Of a DNA stretch of 5,550 nt, positions 1-5,550 are shown piece after piece. The notes under the pieces were generated by a model that was given only the letters and a program-made list of their open reading frames with translations, was not told the origin of the DNA and searched no databases. Each line of letters begins with the position of its first letter. Positions within the stretch are counted from its first letter, which is position 1. The DNA lies in assembly GCA_031287395.1 (NCBI GenBank), contig JAITTA010000310.1, forward strand, positions 1-5,550, written 5' to 3'. The position numbers were made by a program, and so were the translations under genes. The DNA comes from Dysgonamonadaceae bacterium. GTDB lineage: Bacteria; Bacteroidota; Bacteroidia; Bacteroidales; Azobacteroidaceae.

Positions 1-1
1 A

Positions 2-265
2 TCGGAATTGGATGTGGCTGTAAACCGTGATAATGACAAACAAATAGCCTATACCAACGAATTGAAAAAATTGCAGTACGAACGCTACATGACTGTTGCT
101 TCGGTGATGGCTTCGCTTCAGGAAAAACAACAATATGGAATTACCATGTGGGGAGTGGGAGATACGGATTCTTATCTGTATTCCAATCCCGACTGGCCGC
201 TGCCTTTCGATGAAAACTACCAACGTAAAAAAGCATATGATGGTTTGATTGACGGATTTAAATAA
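2..265 (+). CDS. GH10 endo-beta-1,4-xylanase, C-terminal fragment (5' end outside window)
   Basis: This is the 3' end of a glycoside hydrolase family 10 gene; the frame is open to the left edge, so the true start lies upstream and the TTG at 8-10 is an internal Leu codon. GH10 enzymes cleave internal beta-1,4 xylosidic bonds of xylan by a retaining mechanism. Numbering visible residues from the Ser at 2-4, the SELDV motif matches the beta-7 strand of the GH10 barrel, and its Glu (codon 5-7) would be the catalytic nucleophile. Next comes MWGVGDTDSYL (Trp codon 149-151), the conserved aromatic segment lining the active site, then PLPFDENYQRKKAYDGL, the usual GH10 end, where the substrate-loop Phe-Asp-Glu is followed by the last helix. 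The protein stops there, with no C-terminal binding module or sorting domain. The general acid/base Glu and any signal peptide are outside the window. The HTCS gene starts 33 bp downstream on the same strand. Family assignment is firm; xylan as substrate follows from the family and was not shown directly. Confidence 0.93.
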   Translation, partial: SELDVAVNRDNDKQIAYTNELKKLQYERYMTVASVMASLQEKQQYGITMWGVGDTDSYLYSNPDWPLPFDENYQRKKAYDGLIDGFK

Positions 266-273
266 TAACTTTA
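244..273 (+). promoter_or_regulatory. candidate Bacteroidota-type promoter for the HTCS gene
   Basis: TTTG at 244-247 is followed after 18 bp by TAACTTTA at 266-273. The Bacteroidota primary sigma factor recognises a -33 TTTG and a -7 TAnnTTTG, usually about 19-20 bp apart; here the -7 box matches 7 of 8 consensus letters and the spacing is slightly short. It would start transcription near 280, giving a leader of about 20 nt before the ATG at 299. It overlaps the last xylanase codons. This would let the sensor be made at basal level without the xylanase transcript. Short AT-rich motifs of this kind arise often by chance, so read-through from the xylanase is an equally good explanation. Confidence 0.28.
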
Positions 274-298
274 CAGTCTGAACCGATAATTCATTGTA

Positions 299-3200
299 AT
301 GAAACCTTTTTTGCTAATCCTGTTATTGGCGGTCTGTCCGTCTATTTGTGCGCAGCAAATCCGTCATCTGGGTGTAGATAACGGTTTGAACGGACGACAG
401 GCCTATAATTTCCAGCAGGACAAAAAAGGTTTTATATGGATTTCTACCCGTTTTGGAATCGATCGTTACGACGGAAATAAAATCAAAAATTACCCGCTTC
501 AAATTCTGAATAAAAAAAACTACCCAACCCGCATTTTTAAGGTCATAATGGACCGGAATGTCGAATTGTGGGCGTACACGGAAAGGGGGGCTATTTATCA
601 TTACAATGAAATGAAAGATTGTTTTGATTTATACAAAAATCTGGAATTATACCTTCGTTGCACCCATTTCGACCGTCAAAACAAATTATGGATAGCCTCT
701 AAATCGGATATCGGATTTCTAAAGAACGATAGTCTGCGAATGTTGAATTCTACTTTGTTGAATTCTTTGGAAATCAAGTCGTTCAGTGATTTTGACGAAA
801 AAAATTTTTTAGTAATTACCAATAAGGACATTCTGAAATTCAATCCTGAAAATCAGGAATTTTTATCTGTCTTTGACGATATGACCTTAAGCAAAATATC
901 CGAAATCGATATCGAATCGGCTTATTATGAGCCGGGCAATCAACACTTGTGGATTGGAACGGTTTCTTCCGGAGTTTATTTATACCGTATCCGGGATATG
1001 AAACTTATTTTAGTTTCGGATACGCAATTGTTTAAAAATCCGGTCCTGACGATTTCTCCTTTCGATGAATTTCGTCTGTTTGTAGGTACTGATGGCTCCG
1101 GAGCCTGGTTGATAGACCAGGAACGACTTACGGTGATCCGGTCATACAGACAGGAAGAAGGCTTGGATTTCCCTTTAAGCGGAGATGGAATTTATGATAT
1201 TTTCCGGGACCGGGACGGACGCATCTGGATGTCGACATATTCCGACGGCGTGAACATCCTTGATTTCAGCAGGCAGGGATTCCAAATCATGCGGCATGAG
1301 AAGAACAATCCGAATTCGCTTCCGAAAGATATTGTAAGCAGCATCATGGAAGATCATTCGGGAAATTTATGGTTTGCATCCAACAGTGGCTTGAGTTTAC
1401 TCGATAACCGCACGAAGGAATGGCAACACTTTTTATCCGGGAAAAATGTGCTGACAGTTTATCAGGATTCCCGCGGGAAAATTTGGGTTGGGACTTATTC
1501 TTCGGGTGTTTATCAGATAAACGAGCACGGACGGATACAGAAACATTTCTTCCGGCAACAGGGACGAACCGATTGTCTTGGGACAAATTTTATTTATACC
1601 ATATTTGAAGATACTCGCGGAAATATTTGGTTTGGCGGGAAAAAAGGGCGTATCAGTAAATACGAAACATCAAACGACCGGTTTATTCAGTTTCCGTTGA
1701 GCCAGATTAACAGTATTATTCAAAAGAATGAAAAACAAATATTCGTCGCAACCGAGCATGGCGTTTATGAATTTGATATAGAAACGAATGTCCACCGCGG
1801 TTGTGATTTCAGTCTGAATTTGAAAAGCCGCTATATTTGCGATATGCACAGGGAATCGGACTCGATATTCTGGTTTGCCAGTTATGGCGCAGGCCTGATC
1901 CGTTGTAATATACAGACCGGAAAAATTGATTATTTCGGAAAAGAAAAAAGATTGGCTTCCGATATCGTTTACGCCCTGCTGACCGACAATGAAGGCAATT
2001 TCTGGGTCAGCGCCGAAAATGGGATCAGCAAACTGAATCCGAAAACAAGTGCGGTTACAAATTTTACAGAAGGAGACGGACTGTCCGGAAATCGTTTCCG
2101 GCAGACTTCAAAAACAAAAACGGATTCCGGTACTTTGTACTTTGGTTCCTATACGGGAGTTACTTTCTTTGATCCGGCTAAAATTATTTTAAGAAAAAAC
2201 AGTTGCTCTCTTGTGTTGCTTAATCTCAGCCTGTTCAACAAAATCAGCCTGCCTGGAGAAGAAAATTCTCCTCTCAAAAAACCTCTCGACGACACCGAAG
2301 AAATCAGGATGGATTATACGAAACATTCGTTTTCGCTCGATTTCACTACCATTGAGTTTTCACCGGGATACGAACGAAAATATTTGTGGAAATTGGAAGG
2401 ACTAGACCCGGATTGGATTGGGCCTGCTTCGGAAAATGTAGTCAACTATACGAATTTATCTCCTCAAACCTATATTTTCAGGGTAAAAGCAATCGACGGC
2501 AATAACGAAGTATTGGATGAAAGATCCCTGAAAATCGTCATTACTCCTCCTTTCTGGAGAACCACCTGGGCTTGGATGTTATTCCTGGTATTGTTTACAG
2601 GAATTGCCTACTGGATTTATTTGTATACGAGGAACCGGTATGAAAAACAACAGACGGAAGAGAAAATCAGATTCTTTATCAATACCACCCACGATATTCG
2701 CACCCCATTGACATTAATCAACGCCCCTCTTTATGAATTGAAGGAAAAGATAGAATTGAATTCCTGGAATAAATACCTGATAGACCTGATTACAGGTAAT
2801 TTGGACTCAATCAATAAAATGATATCCCAATTGTTGGATTTTCAGAAAGTCTATGAGTCGAAAGAACAAATGGCCGTTAACAAATGGAATGTAAATAACT
2901 ACCTGACCGACAAAGTGATGAGTTGGAAACCGGCAGCTATTCAGAAACAATTGGAACTGGATTTGGAATTGCCTGAATTTCAGCTGTTTGAATGGTTTGA
3001 TGGGGAAAAAATGGATAAAATACTTTCTAATCTGATATCCAATGCCATAAAATACACTCCACCCCATGGACATATCCGGGTGAGTTTGTCCCTCAATCCG
3101 AATTTCTGGCAGATCACCGTGAAAGATGATGGAATCGGGATTCCGCAAAAAGAAAAAAAATACTTGTTTAAACGATTTTTCAGAGCCGACAATGCCGTCA

Positions 3201-4186
3201 ATTCACAAGCAACAGGATCGGGATTGGGATTGCTGCTGGTTAAGGAATACATCCATTTACACGGAGGAGAAATCAGAGTGAATAGCGTCGAAAATAAGGG
3301 ATCGGAATTTTTTATCCGTTTCAAACATGGTTCCGATCATTTCAGGAACAGTGTATTACTCGATAATACCAACGTTCCGATTGTTCCGGAAAATGCCTTG
3401 CCCGAAGTGGAAGACCCAATGGATAAAATGAAAATTAAATTGTTGATTGTAGAAGACAACAACGATTTGAAAGAATACTTAAAACTTTCGCTCAGTCATT
3501 ATTATAAGACATTTGCAACATCTAACGGAAAGGAAGCCTGGGAGCAGATTTTTTCGCTGAATCCCGATATGATTGTTTCCGACCTGAACATGCCTGAAAT
3601 GAATGGTTTGGTTCTTTGTGAGAAGGTTAAGTCGACTTTCGAAACATCCCATATTCCGGTGATCCTTCTCACAGTGCAGACTGATAAAAAGAAGGTGGAA
3701 GAAGGGTTGAAAACAGGTGCGGACGATTACATCCTGAAACCGTTTGATGTACAGTACCTGAAAATAAAAATCGATAACCTCATCAATAATCGTAAAATTC
3801 TGAGGAGCAAGTTTCTGGATGTGGACAAATCGGATTCCGGCGAAGCCTGTGAAAATAAATTCAATCGGGAATTCATTCAAAAGTCAACGGCAATCATAGA
3901 AGAACACATCATGGATTCGAAATTTTCAATCGCCGACTTTTCGAAAGAAATGGGAATGAGCCGTTCTTTATTATATACTAAATTCAATTCCGTCACCGGA
4001 TATTCTCCGAACGACTTCATCAAAATCGTCCGGATGAAAAAGGCCGTCCGGCTTTTCCAGGAAAAAAAATATTCCATCAATGAAGTGGCCTGCATGGTTG
4101 GCTTTGATGAACCCGGATATTTTGCAACCTGTTTCAGAAAAATTTACGGGAAATCGCCCCGTCGGTTCATTGAGGAGAATTTATAG
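299..4186 (+). CDS. hybrid two-component system sensor/regulator (HTCS), probably xylan-responsive
   Basis: A full-length inner-membrane sensor that carries a complete phosphorelay and its own DNA-binding domain; 1295 aa is usual for the family. Domains in order: signal peptide 1-18 (cleavage likely before QQ); about 14 Reg_prop-type blades across 34-625, marked by recurrent GxIWxGT/S-like segments, fitting two seven-bladed propellers; Y_Y_Y domain about 670-750; membrane span about 757-776; HisKA with phosphoacceptor His798 in THDIRTP; HATPase with N box (Asn911, Asn915), DGIGI at 944-948, F box FKRFF at 957-961 and GSGLGL at 973-978; receiver with acidic Glu1052/Asp1053, phosphoacceptor Asp1095, Thr1125 and Lys1147; AraC domain about 1190-1293 with two helix-turn-helices near 1211-1230 and 1260-1284. 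All catalytic residues are intact. The start is supported by the signal peptide directly behind it; no Shine-Dalgarno sequence is visible, as is normal in this phylum. It lies 33 bp after a GH10 xylanase gene, so xylo-oligosaccharide sensing and activation of a xylan locus (as for XynR of Prevotella) is a reasonable inference. The ligand cannot be read from the sequence. Confidence 0.97.
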   Translation: MKPFLLILLLAVCPSICAQQIRHLGVDNGLNGRQAYNFQQDKKGFIWISTRFGIDRYDGNKIKNYPLQILNKKNYPTRIFKVIMDRNVELWAYTERGAIYHYNEMKDCFDLYKNLELYLRCTHFDRQNKLWIASKSDIGFLKNDSLRMLNSTLLNSLEIKSFSDFDEKNFLVITNKDILKFNPENQEFLSVFDDMTLSKISEIDIESAYYEPGNQHLWIGTVSSGVYLYRIRDMKLILVSDTQLFKNPVLTISPFDEFRLFVGTDGSGAWLIDQERLTVIRSYRQEEGLDFPLSGDGIYDIFRDRDGRIWMSTYSDGVNILDFSRQGFQIMRHEKNNPNSLPKDIVSSIMEDHSGNLWFASNSGLSLLDNRTKEWQHFLSGKNVLTVYQDSRGKIWVGTYSSGVYQINEHGRIQKHFFRQQGRTDCLGTNFIYTIFEDTRGNIWFGGKKGRISKYETSNDRFIQFPLSQINSIIQKNEKQIFVATEHGVYEFDIETNVHRGCDFSLNLKSRYICDMHRESDSIFWFASYGAGLIRCNIQTGKIDYFGKEKRLASDIVYALLTDNEGNFWVSAENGISKLNPKTSAVTNFTEGDGLSGNRFRQTSKTKTDSGTLYFGSYTGVTFFDPAKIILRKNSCSLVLLNLSLFNKISLPGEENSPLKKPLDDTEEIRMDYTKHSFSLDFTTIEFSPGYERKYLWKLEGLDPDWIGPASENVVNYTNLSPQTYIFRVKAIDGNNEVLDERSLKIVITPPFWRTTWAWMLFLVLFTGIAYWIYLYTRNRYEKQQTEEKIRFFINTTHDIRTPLTLINAPLYELKEKIELNSWNKYLIDLITGNLDSINKMISQLLDFQKVYESKEQMAVNKWNVNNYLTDKVMSWKPAAIQKQLELDLELPEFQLFEWFDGEKMDKILSNLISNAIKYTPPHGHIRVSLSLNPNFWQITVKDDGIGIPQKEKKYLFKRFFRADNAVNSQATGSGLGLLLVKEYIHLHGGEIRVNSVENKGSEFFIRFKHGSDHFRNSVLLDNTNVPIVPENALPEVEDPMDKMKIKLLIVEDNNDLKEYLKLSLSHYYKTFATSNGKEAWEQIFSLNPDMIVSDLNMPEMNGLVLCEKVKSTFETSHIPVILLTVQTDKKKVEEGLKTGADDYILKPFDVQYLKIKIDNLINNRKILRSKFLDVDKSDSGEACENKFNREFIQKSTAIIEEHIMDSKFSIADFSKEMGMSRSLLYTKFNSVTGYSPNDFIKIVRMKKAVRLFQEKKYSINEVACMVGFDEPGYFATCFRKIYGKSPRRFIEENL

Positions 4187-4197
4187 AAAAAAAGTCC
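4187..4197. other. tail-to-tail gene junction without a recognisable terminator
   Basis: Eleven bases separate the HTCS stop codon (TAG, 4184-4186) from the stop of the oppositely oriented Kelch gene (TAA on the minus strand, 4198-4200). The junction is an A7 run at 4187-4193 followed by GTCC. On the minus strand this gives seven T right after the Kelch stop, but I find no GC-rich stem before it. On the plus strand no hairpin plus T-run is seen either. Termination must therefore be weak, factor-dependent, or placed inside the opposing coding region, in which case the two transcripts overlap at their 3' ends. Confidence 0.6.
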
Positions 4198-5529
4198 TTA
4201 TTCCGTGTGTTTTATGGTTTTATTAAACTCTGCCATATCAATGGAATACAATTCATTACTCGCTTCGTTGTCTTTCTTCCCGCCGATAATATATAATTTC
4301 CCCTCGGCATATACCATGGAAGCTAACGGTACATTGATGCTTATCATATAGAATCCCTCCGTTTGTTTTGTTTGAGTATTATAAACCTGGATATGGAATC
4401 CGTCGAGAATGTATATTTTATGGTCGTGAGCAACAATGGCTCCCCTCTCAACAGGGTCTAACAACTTACCTCCGTCCGTCCATTGTCCTGTTGTAATGTC
4501 ATATATTTCCACTTCGTCCAGTGACGCATTTCGGAAACCGCCTACAACATAAACAGCAGAATCGATTAATACCGCCTGCGCCTCTTTTCCTTTCGGCATA
4601 GTACCCAGATCGTACCAATAACCCGATGACAAATTGTACAGGTGCATTTTGTCGGAGTACGCTTTTTGTCCGCCCTCACGTTTCCGGATAGACCCACCCA
4701 TCACTATAATATTGTCTTTATACAGTACGGAAGCGAAATTAGCTGCCTGATGGGGATTCATTTTGTCAATCAAAACGGTGTCCCGTAAACGGTCGTATAT
4801 ATCGATGGTTTCGACCAGATACTCGCGCTTTTTGTGTGACCGGAAGTTGCCGATAACTCCACTCAATCGTGTACCTCCAATGATATAAAGCCGTCCGGAT
4901 GCGGGGTGCAGGTGCACGCGATGGTATGCCCGTTTGGTAAAAGACAGGGGACTTATTTCCCAGGTTCCTGCCGCTATATCGTAACTTTGTAACCGGCCGT
5001 TAAACCGGAACCATACATTCTTCATTATCGGCTTTTGACTTATAATATCTACCCCTTTATTGATAGTTTCATCTCCTCCGGCGACATAAATTTTCCCGTC
5101 AGCAGCCACTGCATCGCTTGCATATACTCCGACGGGCATATCGGCTAATTTCTTACAACTAAGTTCGGATTGCAGTTCCTGCGAGCCGGTTACTACCACA
5201 TCCCGCAATTGCTGGATATCTGTTGTCAATTCCGCCGTGAAATTATTCCGCTTGAAATCGGCATAACGGATTATCAATCTTGAATAACCGACATAAAAAA
5301 CTGTTATTGTATCGTTATCGTGTAATGAATGAGGCAATAAGAACAGACCTTTTGTGTCGGTAATGGCAACCGTTTTGTCATTTATTACAATAGTTGCTCC
5401 GGCCAAAGGTTCCCGCAACAGACTGTCCAAGACAATTCCTTTGTTCTCCTGGGCGGTACAGGCAAAATAAAAACAAAAATAAAGCAATACCAACAGAATG
5501 CCTCTATTCATGAATAAAAACATAGTCAT
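4198..5529 (-). CDS. exported Kelch-propeller protein with carboxypeptidase-like regulatory domain and TonB-box-like segment
   Basis: A 443-residue exported protein of unknown role; I recognise its domains but not the gene. Hydrophobic residues 11-23 followed by CTAQE form a signal peptide, probably cut after Ala26. Cys24 is preceded by YFA, a poor lipobox, so a lipoprotein is less likely. Residues 30-103 match a carboxypeptidase-like regulatory (CarboxypepD_reg_2-like) beta-sandwich, as found before TonB-dependent receptors. Residues 108-116 (LRDVVVTGS) resemble the LDEVVVTG segment of SusC-type proteins. Residues 137-436 form a Kelch-type propeller: Gly-Gly pairs at 151-152, 218-219, 278-279, 330-331 and 416-417, with a degenerate Asp-Gly at 376-377, each after a YxxGG-like strand, and with YD...G.W segments; six blades are likely. 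Location should be periplasmic or outer-membrane-associated. No catalytic residues are recognised; an automated 'galactose oxidase' label would rest on the Kelch fold alone. Start: ATG at 5529 is the longest in-frame ATG choice; Met3 (5523) and Met7 (5511) also fit, and Met7 gives the more standard signal peptide (MNRG then the hydrophobic core). The frame is open to the window edge with no further ATG. Confidence 0.88.
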   Translation of the reverse strand: MTMFLFMNRGILLVLLYFCFYFACTAQENKGIVLDSLLREPLAGATIVINDKTVAITDTKGLFLLPHSLHDNDTITVFYVGYSRLIIRYADFKRNNFTAELTTDIQQLRDVVVTGSQELQSELSCKKLADMPVGVYASDAVAADGKIYVAGGDETINKGVDIISQKPIMKNVWFRFNGRLQSYDIAAGTWEISPLSFTKRAYHRVHLHPASGRLYIIGGTRLSGVIGNFRSHKKREYLVETIDIYDRLRDTVLIDKMNPHQAANFASVLYKDNIIVMGGSIRKREGGQKAYSDKMHLYNLSSGYWYDLGTMPKGKEAQAVLIDSAVYVVGGFRNASLDEVEIYDITTGQWTDGGKLLDPVERGAIVAHDHKIYILDGFHIQVYNTQTKQTEGFYMISINVPLASMVYAEGKLYIIGGKKDNEASNELYSIDMAEFNKTIKHTE

Positions 5530-5550
5530 AGAATAGTCATTAATTTTATA

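Noticed and set aside
8..10. TTG as a possible start codon of an 85-residue protein
   Set aside because: The frame continues to the left edge and the codons before it complete the GH10 SELDV active-site motif, so this is the interior of a longer gene.
271..299. TTACA (271-275) and TGTAA (295-299) as an operator or hairpin before the HTCS start
   Set aside because: The arms are only 5 bp with a 19-bp spacer and are AT-rich; a match of this quality is expected by chance.
512..519. A8 runs in the HTCS gene (512-519, 3153-3160, 4062-4069) as possible phase-variation tracts
   Set aside because: They encode ordinary Lys/Asn codons in AT-rich coding sequence, the frame is intact through all of them, and A8 is short for a slippage switch.
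906..915. Perfect 10-bp palindrome TCGATATCGA
   Set aside because: It encodes Ile-Asp-Ile-Glu codons in the sensor domain, is isolated, and has no partner site.
2807..3324. Open frames of about 113-133 codons on the minus strand opposite the HTCS (2807-3324 and 3479-3880)
   Set aside because: They lie opposite the kinase and receiver domains, show no recognisable domain and are explained as antisense shadows of a well-conserved gene.
4187..4193. A7/T7 tract at the convergent junction as an intrinsic terminator for the Kelch gene
   Set aside because: No stem precedes the T-run on the minus strand, so the defining half of an intrinsic terminator is missing.
5452..5463. Cys24 of the Kelch protein as a lipobox cysteine
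   Set aside because: The preceding residues Tyr-Phe-Ala do not fit the usual Leu/Val/Ile at -3 and small residue at -2; cleavage after CTA before Gln fits the phylum's ordinary signal peptides better.

Overview
The window reads as a piece of a Bacteroidota genome, most likely order Bacteroidales. It is moderately AT-rich and its ribosome-binding sites are not recognisable. It carries a one-protein hybrid two-component regulator (HTCS), a class concentrated in polysaccharide utilization loci (PULs) of this phylum. Two of its proteins have signal peptides ending in Ala-Gln, typical of the group. The species cannot be named from the sequence alone.

Layout: (1) 2-265, plus strand: the last 87 codons of a family GH10 endo-beta-1,4-xylanase whose 5' part lies outside the window. 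(2) 266-298: a 33-bp gap with a weak candidate Bacteroidota promoter overlapping the xylanase end. (3) 299-4186, plus strand: a complete 1295-residue HTCS with periplasmic double beta-propeller sensor, Y_Y_Y domain, one membrane span, histidine kinase, receiver and AraC-type DNA-binding domain, all key phosphotransfer residues present. (4) 4187-4197: an 11-bp tail-to-tail junction with no recognisable terminator hairpin. (5) 4198-5529, minus strand: a complete 443-residue exported protein with a carboxypeptidase-like regulatory domain, a TonB-box-like segment and a Kelch-type propeller. No stretch over 300 bp lacks a gene, and I saw no tRNA, rRNA, CRISPR array or insertion sequence.

Functional reading: the xylanase and HTCS together suggest the edge of a xylan utilization locus, with the HTCS sensing xylan-derived oligosaccharides in the periplasm and activating the locus, including the xylanase. 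That specificity is inferred from gene adjacency only. The Kelch protein is transcribed toward the HTCS and has no visible tie to xylan; it may belong to a neighbouring transcription unit. Most of the window is well-known biology. The least ordinary element is the Kelch protein, whose N-terminus resembles the pre-barrel part of a SusC-type TonB-dependent transporter.
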